Source of the DNA: Ilyonectria destructans
Taxonomy: Eukaryota; Ascomycota; Sordariomycetes; Hypocreales; Nectriaceae
DNA length: 64,000 bases
NCBI GenBank assembly: GCA_020740775.1
Contig: JAHEWK010000011.1
Location: 620,001-684,000 of the forward strand
Reading direction: 5' to 3'
The position numbers were made by a program, and so were the translations under genes. Shown here one piece after another: positions 1 through 12,229 of this stretch. The notes under the pieces were generated by a model. That model did no database searches and was not told the DNA's origin. It saw nothing but the letters and a program-made list of their open reading frames with translations. Position 1 is the stretch's first letter. Each line of letters starts with the position of its first letter.

Positions 1-22
1 AAACGGGTGTTGGGACGGCCAT
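1..22 (-). CDS. Possible 5' end of a gene leaving the left edge
   Basis: On the minus strand an ATG at position 22 sits in an ACACAACATGG context after a CA-rich stretch (about 23-95) that resembles fungal leaders such as that of proline dehydrogenase in this window. Only seven codons are visible (MAVPTPV), so nothing can be said about the product. It could also be chance. Confidence 0.3.
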
Positions 23-855
23 GTTGTGTGTGGGTGGTGTGTGGTTTTGGTGTAAGTGTGTAAGTGTGTAAGTGGTGCAAGTGGTGTAAGTGGTCAGTAG
101 GATCAAGGTGTTAGATAAAGGATGATCGAGTTGCTTGAGTAGTTTGTGAATGCAACAAAAAGCACAATAAAGGCACAACAAGACGATTATATACATTCTC
201 AATACCATCGTTGTCTCCGAACTTGGTGGCTGCTTACCTGCTGCTTCGCATACTAACAGTGCTGACAGTGCTGACAGCGTCGAATTATCGCCGAAACAGC
301 CACAACACCTCAGAACCACATTCCACCTCAACGCCGACATCCCCGCGTTGTCGTATTGAGAGATCGGAAATATAATGGAAATGATCAGTTTAGACATTAC
401 CAATTCGGTGTAGTTCGCCAAATTTCGTCGGTCCGCACAATCGGTGATGAGGAAGCTGTAGAGTCCTAACGCCGAAACCACATCGCCGTAGCAAAATCGA
501 GTTTCGGCGTTAGGTCTCAGCGGGCAAGCGTCATAACGCCAAGTCCACGCAACACCTTGGTCATTATAACCGATTGGCTTTACGACCAGTGCGTGCATCT
601 TAAGGCTGCTGACATGTCTCCGCACTTGGTATTCATCATAATGGTCCAACGCTAGTAGTCTCAAGAGTCAATCGTCTCACTCTCCAAAGTTCTTCATCAC
701 GGACAATACACATGCATAAAGTCTCTTATACAAATCAATACAGGTCATATGCAACCTTCCAGCGTCCGGACGCCACTACCGAAACTCCAGGCTCAAAACA
801 CACCCGAATAATTCATCCAAGGCCATCATTACAATTTGATACCGCGACTGCATCC
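23..855. other. Intergenic, no gene seen
   Basis: Left of the kinesin stop codon. Positions 50-95 hold an irregular run of GTGTAAGT-like units. The rest has no coherent reading frame; the frame at 712-1188 on the plus strand mostly overlaps the kinesin tail antisense. Confidence 0.5.
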
Positions 856-3800
856 TCATCGCCATGTGTTCCCTCGGCTTTCTTGCCTGCGGTGACCAGC
901 GCCTCCGGTACCAATAGTGATCCGTCGGGCCTTGTCACCAGCAAGACCTCCACGAGGGCTTCCTCCCATATTCTCAACTCTTACAGTTCCTCCCATGTTC
1001 ATCCGTCTCGCTTGACCGGGAGTCAAGGCTCGGTCGCCCTTCCAGTCAGGTGGAGAGCACGTCAATGGTGGGCTCCTCCGTCGTTCAGTACTACCGCGAC
1101 GGAGACGAGAGATGCCGTTGGTGCTGCTGGCCAGTGCAGGCAAGCTAGGCCTGGGTCCAGGTCGGTCACCAGTCAGCGAGCCCATTGATGAGATTCGCCT
1201 GGCGTTTGACGCAGTAGCTCCCGTCATGATGCTCATTCTACGAGCCTTTTCCTTCATGGCAGAGTGCATCGCAGTGCGGAGCTTGCGGGCATCCATGGTG
1301 CTCGAGTCCGAATCCGATCCGGAGCAGAAGCTGTTGTTGAGCGGGTTGTTCTCGTCGATGATGGATGGCCGAGATCGAAGAGACCGGATCGGAACGGCGA
1401 TCTGGGAGGGTGATGGCGACAGGTTGCCAGTCTTACTGACATCTAGGGATCGCAATGGTGGTGTTCGCTGGACTTCGGGAGAACTGGATGCCAGGTTGAG
1501 GCTGAATGATGGAGCTCGGGGAATTGGCGAACCTCCAGCATACGAAGGTCGAGGGCCCTTGGACAAGAAACCTGCTTGGAATCTGCTAGGCTTTGCCGCC
1601 AGACTAGAGGCTCGGGGAATCTCGAGGCTTGGGCTCGATTCCATGTTGATAGTCTTTGTCTCCTCCTTTGGCTCCTTCAGCTCTTTGGTCAACTCTTTGG
1701 TCAACTCTTTGGTCACCTCAGTCACCTCAGTCACTTCAGTCATATCCTCTTCGTCTTCGACTTCCTCAATCTCAACCTCTTCGACTTCTTCCTCCAGCTC
1801 CTCATCAAGGTAAGCCGCAATTGGGGGAGCGACAAGGGCCTTTTCGGGAGACGGCTGCGAAGGGGAGACAAACTTCTGTGGGGTCTTCTCAAAGTCTGCC
1901 AGTGTGCCCTCCTCCGTCTCATCGTCTCGCCATCGCACTCCGCCCTTTCTTGTCTTCTTTACAGGCGTAAAACTGATGCCCTTTTTGGCTCCCATCACCT
2001 TACGTCGTCGGGGCGACCCTTTGGTCGGGCTCATCGGTTCAACCGGGGCAGGTGCCAAAACAGGCTGCGCAATGGGTCTGGCATAAACGGATACCATCTT
2101 CTTGCGCTTGGGGGTGCCTCGTCGAGAGGGAGGGAAGATTTCCATGACAGGAATGGATCCATCGGGCTTGACAACTTGTGAGGCGGCGGTGTAGCCAGTC
2201 TGAAGAAGGCGGTTGATGATTTCCTTGGCGTGGGCCACAGCATCCTCCTCGTCCATGGTCATGGTGTCGGAGAGAGACGTCAGGATATCAAACTGCGCTG
2301 TGAGAAGCATTTGCACCATGGCAGCATCACCAGCCTTGCCCTGCTCGAGAACCTCTCGGTAGGCCTCGCGGTTGAAGTTGGACTTGAGAAGCTCTGCTTC
2401 GCGGGTCAGGCTAGCAACCTCGCCAGTGTCGGCGCCTTCGCTGCCCTCGAGCTGCTTCAGGCTGTGGCTGAGAGCTGTGTCGATGGAGCGTTCCCAGTTG
2501 CCCCTGTCCAGTTTCTGATGGATGTGCTGTCTGCTATTCTCCAGCTCGACAAGGACGCCCAGCGCCGTCTTTCGGATGGTAACGAGGTTCTGGGGCATTG
2601 AATCCTCATCACCTCGCTGATCGCAGACGGTGTCGAAAGCCGCAATCCACCCCGACAACATGCCGATGCGACGCTCAAAAGCCTTCAACTTCTTCATGTT
2701 GGTGATGCAATCCTTGCGCTCGGCGGACGAGTTGTCGTAGGCTGCTCGGAGTCGCTGGATTCCTTCCCGGGACAGACTGTCGCGCTTCTCGCACTGCCTT
2801 CGGAACTTTGCGAAAAAGGTGTTTTCGGCATCCTTCTGCTGAGCCTTGAGCTCGTTGATCAGGGCCATCTGCTCGTCGATCTTGACCAAAAAGTCCTTGA
2901 CGTGGCGGTTCACATTAAAGACGTTGCGAGTCACCTTGGTTTGGATGTTCTTGGCGCGGTTGGCGTATCGGAGGGTGTTTTGAGACTCGTCAAAGTGGGC
3001 GCTGGATGGCGAAACACAGACAATCATGACCGTCTTGCAGTTTCCGCCGAGAGAAAACTTGAGGAGACGGGTGAGCTTGCTGTTTCGGTAGGGTACGTGT
3101 GCTCGTTGGCGGCGGTCGCACAGGGCGTTGATGCAGCCTCCGAGAGCCAGCAGCGACTTGTTGATGTTGGCTCCCTCGGTAAGACGCTCACCGCGGTTCT
3201 TGGTGACAGATGCTCGCTCAGAACCAGCCAGATCGATGATGCTGAGAGTTGCCATGGTGTGCGGCTCGCTGACGTCGGCGTTTCTGTCCTTCTGAGCCAC
3301 GTTGATCTGGAGGACGGCGTGCGATCGCGAGGAGGTGGCGTTGGCCTCGGTGGGCGACACAGTTCGATATTCGTTTCCTTGCACAATCATGTCCATGACC
3401 TCCTGCACATCCTTGGGGTGGTGGCTCGACAATCCAAACACAGACACGCCCTGGTTGCTGTCCTCTCGGAGCATCAAACCACCCTTGGGAGCGGCTTGAC
3501 CACCGCCGGGAACCAGCAAATCTCGAATCGTCTCGTTGTAAATCTCCAGGTAGCTGAGGCTGAGCTCGGTGGTCTTGTCCTGGCTGCGCTCCTCAATCTT
3601 CTCGAACAACTCCTGCATGGTCATGAAGATGATGCCAGGCTGCTGGGACGTTCCGGTAATGGTGTGTGTCTTGCCACATCCGGTAGCGCCGTAGGCAAAG
3701 ACGGTCGCATTGTATCCGTCGAATACGCTGTCGAGGAGGGCTCTGGTGGTGCCTTCGTACACTTCGGATTGCGTCGTGTTTTCGTCAAAGACGCGGTCAA

Positions 3801-4228
3801 AGGCAAAAACCTGATCCTTGACCTTTTTCGAAGAGGGCAGAACCGACCGACCGAATTTGTGGACAGGGCTTTCCTCGGGAGGATCAAAGACTCTGCACCT
3901 GGTTAGTGACGTCCATGGTTGTGGCGAGTTCACGTACAAGCACCGGTCATCGACGACCTTGACGACGTTTCGGATGCCGCGCTGGTGCAGCTTTGGTGTA
4001 GGCACAGCAGCAAGCGAGCCGTCGCCGAGAAAGACTGTCCCGTCATCGTTCTTTTGTCTGTACACTGTCAGCATGAGGCCTGGTGCGCAAGGTCGAGGTC
4101 GTACAGTTGTGCAGCTTCTCGGATCGTGAACGGCCGTACTCGGACTAGGCATGGTCAGCAACGTTTGGAATCCTGGACACACTCGGCATACCGGCAACAG
4201 TGATGGACGACTGGCCGTTGTTCGCCAT
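856..4228 (-). CDS. kip3: Kinesin-8 motor protein (Kip3-like)
   Basis: Plus-end-directed kinesin-8, expected to walk to microtubule plus ends and limit spindle and cytoplasmic microtubule length. Four exons: 4192-4228, 4105-4144, 3938-4057 and 856-3892, about 1077 aa. The joins restore a motor start (MANNGQSSITVAVRVRPFT, then AAQLQKNDDGT, then DDRCLVFDPPE); an unspliced reading upstream of 3892 is nonsense. The P-loop GATGCGKT is near residues 134-141, switch I SSRSH near 253-257, switch II DLAGSE near 286-291. A neck/coiled region follows, then a long basic, Ser/Pro-rich tail. The tail holds a Lys/Arg cluster near KRKKM and an acidic stretch with VTE and KELT tandem repeats (about 1660-1800). 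The first two coding exons are only 37 and 40 nt. The family is clear from the motor; the assignment to kinesin-8 rests on the N-terminal loop layout and is known for this family, not tested here. Confidence 0.93.
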
Positions 4229-5224
4229 GGTATGATGGTGTTTTTGCTCCGAGAGCTATATCGCCTCGAAGCTCCTGGAAGTGCAGCGCTGGCGGGGCAA
4301 GTAAACAAAGGTTAATGGCAAAGAATAAAGTGCGCGCTCTTCTCGAGGTCGCCAATCATGGGAACAATGGTCGAAACTGGCGAAGCTGAGGCGATGAAGG
4401 AGGAAATCGAAGCCGCCCGGAAGTCGTTCTGCGGGAGGTCGTTAGTCGTCGGTGGTCGTGGCAGTCTTCAGTTGGAACTGCCGAGCACGGTGTAGGTGAC
4501 GTTGGTTTGTTGTTCCGGCGCCCCAGAAAAACGCGTTGCTGTGGTAACTTAAGGCGCGGCAGGGGCCGTCAGGGGCTTGGCCAGGGTGCCTGTCCTAGCG
4601 GCAATGCACTACCCTACAGTTTAGATGGGAGATTCGGGTCAATTGTCAATGGATATTCTACAACTCGGTAGGTGTTCTACGTAGTACAATACGCGAATAA
4701 ATATTCCATCAATTTGGTTCATATTGTTTTCTTATTATTTTACGAACTGCCGTTTGAAACTTGCCATGCGGGTATGAGATGATTACTTACGAAATTTCCT
4801 TGCAATCAAATACCAACAAGGCTGAGAACTTTGAAACAGACCGCCATCCAACGAATCCCTCCATAGACCCATTGTTTACAAGCCGTACTTGTTTATTATT
4901 CTCACAAACATCTACGCTTGGACTGCCCTGCAGATTGTGCATTGCCTGTGGAGATGTCATTTGGACGATCGAGTCAAGCCGTTTACGTAGAATAATACAC
5001 CGGGATTGAAGAGAAGCTGAGACCATTGCCATATCCGTCGTTTAGTCTTTGGATGACTCCTACTAACTGCACTTCACTTAAGACTGAACCTTAGATGGTG
5101 AGAATATCATTGATCCTTAATTTACACCCAAGACGCCATCCATGCAATACAAGGCCCCGACCCATCAACGATACATCCCATCAGTGTCTTGTCCCGTAAA
5201 GCCCCAGTGTCTACCAGCCAAAGC
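4229..5224. other. Intergenic, kinesin-8 promoter region
   Basis: Lies between the kinesin start and the stop of the zinc-finger gene, both minus strand. It should hold the kinesin promoter and the 3' UTR of the upstream gene. AT-rich from about 4660 to 4800. No coding frame or repeat stands out. Confidence 0.5.
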
Positions 5225-6299
5225 TCAGGCAGCAATCTCCGGCGCAAACACGTACCGGGGCAGCGCGGCCATTCTCTCCTCGGGGCTGATTTCCGCATCG
5301 TCGTACATCATCCGGGTCTTCTTGTCTTTGTCCTTCTTGCCCTTCTTGTCATCGTCTCCAGCCTCGGCCTTTTGCGGGGGCTTGATGCCGGCCTCCGCCA
5401 TGCGTATCAGCTGGTCGATGTCATCTCCAGATGCAGCTCCAGGCGCCGCACCGGGGCTGTTCCAGCTTCCACCTTGAGTCGGTCGCTGAGGGAGTCCGGA
5501 CGCAGCGGGAAGGTTTCCTGATGGTCGTGCAGGGAGCGCGGTCGCCGAGTAGCCGTAGGGAGCTGCCGGAGGTGCTTGAGGGAAACCAGGCTGTTGGTCG
5601 TACTGAGGTTGGGAAGGCTGGAAAGAGGGGTTCTATTACGCGTTAATTCATACACAGATAATGCTGGCAGGAAACTCACGAAAGACGCCGGGCTTGCGGC
5701 AGGCGGGTTGGCAGAATCCGCGGGTTTGGATCCCCCATTCTTCCGCTGTGTCCGAAACTCCTCCAGCCGCCTCTTGAGCTCATCTGTCGTCTCAGTCTTG
5801 AGCTTCTTCCTAGAGTTGCTCATGTCCTGGCCAGGCAAGGGGTTTCCGGTCGCGACCCGCCTGTCCTCCTGCGCCTGGTAGAAGTTCTGAATGATGCGGT
5901 TACGGTGCTGGTCGAGAATTTCGGCCGGGATACCCTCCATGCCGAAGATCTCAACCTCGAGGCCTTGTCGGTTCGGGAGCGCATTCTCGACCTGGGAGAG
6001 GTTCTCTTTGTGGACCTGGTTCAAGTGGACGGAAAGACCTGCAGTCGAGGTTAGCAATTGTCAAACCGGGCTCGCGCGTGACCAACCTCCAGCTGTGTTC
6101 AGTCGGCGACCACATCGATCGCACTTGAAATGCTTTGCCTTTTGATGAGAAATGAGGAGCTTCAAATCCTCGAAATCACGCTCGCCTGATACGGTCAGCT
6201 AAGGTTCATCAGAGGGAGCGCAAGCTTCGCACAGTAGTAGCACCAAGGACGGCCGAGGATCTCCTCGACGTCGGGGTGGCCGCGCCGCTTCTTGCCCAT
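5225..6299 (-). CDS. BuGZ/ZNF207-like C2H2 zinc-finger protein
   Basis: Homologue of the metazoan BuGZ/ZNF207 family, which binds spindle microtubules and, in animals, the checkpoint protein Bub3; the fungal role is inferred. Four exons: 6233-6299, 6087-6185, 5680-6038 and 5225-5632, about 310 aa. Splicing gives [20 protein letters not shown], with finger one at C20, C23, H36, H41 and finger two at C44, C47, H60, H65, followed by the family block with [13 protein letters not shown] and a basic region. The C-terminal part is Pro/Gln/Ala-rich with a Lys/Asp run ([12 protein letters not shown]) and ends EIAA. I saw no obvious GLEBS (Bub3-binding) motif, so Bub3 binding should not be assumed. The gene lies about 1 kb upstream of kinesin-8 on the same strand. 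Confidence 0.88.
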
Positions 6300-6833
6300 G
6301 TTGTCGCTGGTCGCGGAAGTATCCACGAGTGGTAGAGTCGAATAGGCCGCGATGCGAGGTGATGGAGACTGCGCTGGAGATGATTGCAGGCTGCAGTGTA
6401 CTTTGAAGCGAGCTGGCGAACGCGACGATGGAAGGTTGGGTGGAAGCTAGCTTTTCGGCAAAAGTTCGGCTGAGTCAGCTGCCTGTACAATCCCAGAGCA
6501 CCACCAAACATCACACTCAGAACTTCAGAATATTTATGACATGCCAATTGCTGGTTCCATTATTATTGGGGTGCAATTATTCTATCTTAGATAATATCAC
6601 TAGTCGTGACGTTGGGATTCCCTCCCAACATTAACCATACACAGATGGCTCACATACTCATATACATACGTACAATGCTGTTTGTCCTCATAAGCATCCC
6701 GCTCAACCGGCGGCTCATGCCGTTTTAAGAAACCAATAGCGTAACCGATCCCATGTGTACCTTGGAGCGCCTACCATAACGCCCATGATGATAAAGGCGA
6801 AGTCCGCCGTGAGTCCATTCATAACAAAGAAAA
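6300..6833. other. Intergenic, zinc-finger gene promoter
   Basis: About 530 nt between the BuGZ-like start and the stop of the Zn2Cys6 gene. AT-rich around 6530-6680. No gene or repeat recognised. Confidence 0.5.
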
Positions 6834-9800
6834 TCAAGATCCATTGGGTGCTACATTATCAAACAGCATTAATGGCCATGAGCCCCCAGGTTGGACGCCG
6901 TTCATGTTTGTTGCTAGTCCAGGCGCGTCTGGGACACCTGAGACGGCAACAGAGTCTCGTGGACCACCCCCGAGCGTCAAGAGAGCGGTGGCGCTGTATC
7001 GCTCTTGAGTGTCTGCGAGCGCAGCTGTCCAGTCATGCCAGGTATTTCCCCGGCTCTGCCAGAGCATTTCTGCTGGAGGTTGGTCTGCAACATGTTGAGT
7101 TGCTTGAGAGGCAAAAGCAATCAGGGGATTCGACTGTGTAGCCGATACGTCTTGGACTGATGTCACGACCGCAGCGGTACCTGGTTGGGCCGATGGGTTG
7201 AAGAACATGGCAGCAGCGTCAGCTTCGTAGGTGGATGGGGGGATGGTAGTCTGCGCCTGTTCGCCATATGCAATCGGCGTGTATGGCGTCTGGCCGTTCA
7301 TATTCGGCTCTTGGTAGAAGCCCTTAGGTGGGACTTCAGGCTGCGCCGTCCCATTTGGCGTTGGTGTTGGTACGGTCGGCGGTACAGCGACTTCAGGGAC
7401 TTGGTAGGCAGGAGGTTGTTCCTGTTTAACATCTGTTGAAGGAGCCGGCGTGGGCAGTGGAGGCTTGCTCCCCTTGCGCATATCGTGCTCGATCCATTCA
7501 ATGGTACGGTCGATAATCTGTCCAATCTCGGTACTGATTCGTGGTCCCGAGCCTGAGCATGTTAGCGATGAGATATCATGTGAATTGTACCACGTACCTA
7601 ATAGTGATCCGGTCTCTTCGAGAATTCCGAGCCAGCTTCTCATCTCTCCCTTCAACACAGCAATCGCCTCGGGGGTTGTCTCGAATCGCCGCTCCCAGTG
7701 GGCGACTAGCATCGAGAAGATGGAAGCTGCGTACATGGACATTTGATACCACGTAGTATCGAGACACTTGACTCTTTGAATCTCTAGTTGAACCTGGAGC
7801 ATCTCTCGCGCAACGTCTTCGCAGATGCGAGTATTCTCCGCCATCATCTTCCTGTCCGTCGTCATGCCGACTGAAGGATGGCGAAGCAACAGGCGGAACT
7901 CGAGGAGAAACGACCTGATGTAGAGGGCGGCCATGTGACTGTGCTCGGTCTGATCTGCGTGCCCAAGCTTCAAGTGTCCCGGGAGCTCAGCATCCCAGTT
8001 TTTGATCTGGGCTTCTAGAGCGTTTACAATGTTGACGTAGTTTTTAGTGTCCCGTCGAACGCTGTAAATGTTGGAGTACATCTCCATCAGAATCGGGACA
8101 ATCTTGAAACTGTGGATGCCGACTTCGTACGCGCATGGTACGGTGCGGGATCTGTCCACACCTTCCTCGCTGAGAAGCTCATCGGCGATGGGCTCGGGGA
8201 ACCCGACGTCAAACTCCTCGACGGTGATGGGCATTGGAAGTCCGCGGCGGCCGTTGATGGCAATGTAGATGGTCAAAATGACCCACCAGGCCCTCTTGCG
8301 CAACTCGTGGTTGAGGTTTGTTTCCTCTCCCGGCATTCTTGACTCGCGGTGAAGGTTCAACTCGAGAGCGCGGTGTAAGGCGTGGTTGACGACAATAGAC
8401 GCAGCGCCAGGCTTGGGAAAGGCGCGGGCATGGACTGATATTAAAGCCATGGCTTGGACAGAGGTCAGGTCGGGCTCACAGGTGAGCTCAAAGAATTTGC
8501 TGAGGGCAAAATGGTAGTGCTTGTTGGACACTTCGTTGAGGTGGGCGCGTTGGTCGGCCTTTTGCCAATTGCGCACACCATAATGAAAGAAGATGATGGC
8601 AAAGACCATGTGTACGAGGACGAGCTCGGAAATTGAGGGTTGAAAGCCAGGCTCATCGTATAGTCTCGTCAACTGTTGGGGGTTAGCATGGTCCAATTTG
8701 TTGGGTGGGGGTCATACTAATTGTAGAAAGGACGGCTTGTGGAGGAGTGGAAGGAATGCAGAAATGGTCATGAAATACCACTCCGAGTAGGTGAAGGCAT
8801 CTTCTCGAGACGGAAGGTCGACTTGTAGAGGGGGATTTCTGTTCATGGTCGACTGGAGGAAGGCCTGGGTAGACTTGTTGTAGAGAGGCGCTGCGGCTTT
8901 GGCATCGGCCGGGGGCTCGTCCATATCGGGCGCCTCAAACGAGACGAGGTCGACGGTGGTTCCTAGGATGGACAACTGGGTGCCTTTGATGGAGCTCAAC
9001 GGCGCACTGTCGTCACCTCTCACTCCCAGATGCCCCTCGCCGCGACGGGACTCGAGCAGCGTGCGGGGGAAGGTGTGCGTGACGGCAGGTTTCGGCGAGG
9101 AATTCTTGACCCAGGCGGTGCCGAATTGAGTCCAGGAGTCGGGCGAGTTGGGGTCCTGGACCGGGTTGCCCAGGTTGTCAAAGGTGACGCCGGGAGGATA
9201 CTGGGCGTAGGGCGACCACTGCCAGGGCTGGACCTCGACGCCGTTGTCGCCCAGCAGGCGTTCGAGGTCGCGGATGTGGGTGAGCATGTCGGTCTTTTCC
9301 CTCTCGAGCTCCTGCATGTAGCCTCTGCGTTCGGTGCGGCCTGTGACGCGGTCGGTCACGTAGCACTCGAGGTTCTGGTTGGTGCAGTGGGAGCAGCCTT
9401 CGGGCAGGGCGTCGCATCGAATCTTGCGGACCTGTTGCGGCGCAGTCAGCATTTCGTCGACAGTGGACAGGAATTGGACGGCTACTCACCTTGCATCTGT
9501 CGCAAGCCTGGCCGGTGCGCGTGTACGACTGGAGGCGGTTCTTGACGACGCTGGAGAAGTCGTCCGGGCCACGCTCCAGTCGCGGCAGCTTGACCTTGGA
9601 GCCGGGGCCGGGGCCGTGACCGTGGCCGGGGCTCTCGTCGTCGCCGCTGCCGGCCGGCCGCTTGACCGGCCGTCCAGGCATCTTGGGCTTTGAGCGCGGG
9701 GAGATGTCCCTGGACGAGACGGAGGCGGAGGCGGAGGCGGAAGCGGAGGACGGGGACGACCTGGAAGACGCGGGCGAGGTTGAGGACGGACTGTGGATGG

Positions 9801-10311
9801 TGCTGGACGTGGGCTTTGGCGCTGACGCGGGCGCTGGGATGGGGACGGCGACGGGGGCGGGCTGCTGGCGCGGGCGCCGCCCAGAGAGTCGGGTCGCAGC
9901 TCTCACAGGGCGTAGGCTGCGAGAGTCCGGGGCCCATGCAGCGGTACAGGGCGACGGGGCGACGGGCCAGGAGCAGGGGAGCGAGTCCCAGCCGGGGGGT
10001 TGCAGTTGTAGGTGCGGATGCGATTGCGGATGCGGTTGCGAGTGCGTCTGCTGTTGCATCTGCGAATGCGTCTGCTGCGTTTGCATCTGCGAGTGCGTCT
10101 GCGTCTGCAACTGAGTCTGCGGCTGCTGCTGCGATGTCGACGTCAAGTTCGCAAACGGGAAGCTGAGGCTGCGCTGGGCGACCAAAGCCTCCATCATATC
10201 GCCGTCGCCTTGGCCGTCGAACCAGCTCCCTGACGCCCTACCGTAGCAGGCGGGTAGTGGGGGCACTGTGCGCGTACAGGGGGCGGGCCCAGCGGGGAAT
10301 GGGCTGTGCAT
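6834..10311 (-). CDS. Zn2Cys6 transcription factor with fungal_trans domain
   Basis: Nuclear DNA-binding regulator. Exons 9490-10311, 8718-9431, 7598-8672 and 6834-7552, about 1109 aa from the ATG at 10311. The binuclear zinc cluster straddles intron 1: C270, C273, C280, C287, C290, C297, spacing 2-6-6-2-6. A linker and coiled coil (RGYMQELEREKTDML) and a fungal-specific middle-homology domain follow (roughly residues 440-800). Before the cluster is a long low-complexity region with Gln/His repeats and Ser/Ala/Pro runs. The C-terminus is Pro/Gln-rich and ends DNVAPNGS. The frame stays open without ATG from 10311 to about 10554, and an AG acceptor near 10550 could join an upstream exon, so the true N-terminus may be longer. 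Intron 3 (7553-7597) is 45 nt and stop-free in frame. I cannot assign the pathway; regulators of plant-polymer use share this architecture, but so do many others. Confidence 0.88.
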
Positions 10312-12229
10312 TAGTGGCCTGGCAGTGAACCTGGGCGTCCCGGCTGTGGCCTGGGCGCTGGGGTCCGGGGAGGCGGCCTTCGCTCTGCTGCGCTGCGGCT
10401 GCGCTGCGGCTGCCGCTGGGTCAACCTTTAGTGGCGCGGGCTTGGGGCCTCGAACGTCAGTAATGCGACCTTTTCTCCTGGCTGTGTCTTTACGGGGAGT
10501 CTGGATGGTCTGGATGGTCTGGACCGACTCGCCGACGAGCGATGCTTTCTGCAATCTATCGGACCAGATGCAAAAGGCCAGAAGAGGAAACTGGGTTTAC
10601 CCAAAAAGAACAATGTATGAGTGATTTGGTCTGTTTGCGTGCTGTTTGTGCTTGTTTGAGTCGTGGGATGAGTGACTCGTTGTGGTCTGGCTCCAACTAC
10701 CCTCCATTTCAACCTCGCCTCTCCAACCTATATACTGCTTCAATCGTGCACCTCGGACTTGGCGATGAAATCTCCGTCTACCATCCAGGTTGCTATTGTT
10801 GCTCGGTAAGTCCGCCCTCCGAAGAGGTGAGAGAGACCTCCCGGAGCCGGAGCCGCCATGAGCGTGCATGGAAGAAAGACCGAGAGAACCGACGGCCATG
10901 GCTTCGAGAAGCGCCGAGGACTAGTATGAGCACGTAGCATGCGAGCCCAGAGTCTCTTCAACTTGGCACGCTCATTCACACGCGAGATGTGGTTCCCCGA
11001 CCAGAGTTGAATGTCCGGAGGGGGCGACTTGATGCATATGCATGCAGGCAACAGGAGACAGGAGGGATCATGCAGTTGATAGCAGCTGACAGGCAAGCCA
11101 CACCCAGCGATTGAAAAAGTGTAGGTGTAAACTGTCGGTATGATGACTTTGTGGCGTTGGTATACGAGGTCGGAGGTTCCGTTGAACTCTATCGACTGAA
11201 AGGATACCAGGTACGTGGTCAGAGGTCTTGAGCCGGGGACCAATCATTCAACCTTGGAACCGAGGATGGATATATGGCTACGTACAATGAGACGAGTACG
11301 GCCACGTATGTTTCCACATGACTAGTCCCAAGGAAGAAGCCCTAAAGCCCGAATAGATGCTGTCACAATGTCTGGCGAGAGACCCGACTTCCAGGCACAC
11401 GGCACCAGGTGCTGACCCGACCGTGTGGATGGTGGTGCATGCCATGGTGCAGGTCAGCCCTACCTCCCTTCGCCTATAGCACAACTTAGCACACCTTACT
11501 GCGATTTTAATTACCGGTACTTGCCTTGCCGACTACCGACGCAGATCGCGTTCCCGTGTTCCCGTGCCTGGAAACCTTGGGCCGCGTTTAGTTGAAAGCT
11601 TCTTAACAAAGGCCTCATCGGATTTCTAGTCGGTGCATCTTGGCTGCGTCACCCCCCAAATCGACCCTGCCTAGATGGACAGATGGGCCGTAAGATCCGG
11701 TAAATGTCTCTGATGAATCGCCTTGAAGTGTTGACCCGGTCTCGACTCTGGGAATGTGGGCTTGGTCTGGGTTGGCTTGAAGAGTACCTGGCCGCGATAG
11801 AGACTAGTTAGTGACTGCTGCCAAACAATACCTAGTCATTACCATGCCAGCCCTATCTCTACCAACAGAGCTGTCGCATTAATTAGAGACCTGCATTTCA
11901 GCCCGACATCAGCTTCGGTTGACAGACCAGGGTACCACGAGGCCTCGGTCAGCCTCCATCTCGTACAGTGTCGAGCATGTGCAGTTGACTGTGCGACATG
12001 CCCCGCCAAAGCCTCCACCACGTCCATCTTACCCCTCCACACCATGACCTGTACAACCACTCTACCATCTGGACGATTTGCGACAACCGACAACGACCGA
12101 CGACAAGCCGAGCGCGCAGTGACGACACTTTCCAGCACCTTGACCTGCCGTCGCCTTCTCCGAGGACCCACTGCTTCTCTCAGCATTCTGCGCTCCGACT
12201 GCGCTCCGAGTTCGCAGGCGACCTAAATC
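10312..12229. other. Intergenic, divergent promoter region
   Basis: 1.9 kb between the Zn2Cys6 factor (minus) and cgi121 (plus). It may contain a first, non-recognised exon of the transcription factor near 10550-10700. Open frames here (for example 10740-11243 minus) have no recognisable protein character. No repeat of note. Confidence 0.45.

Noticed and set aside
10312..10554. Extending the Zn2Cys6 factor to the first open codon at 10554
   Set aside because: There is no ATG in this stretch; extension needs an upstream exon that I could not identify with confidence.
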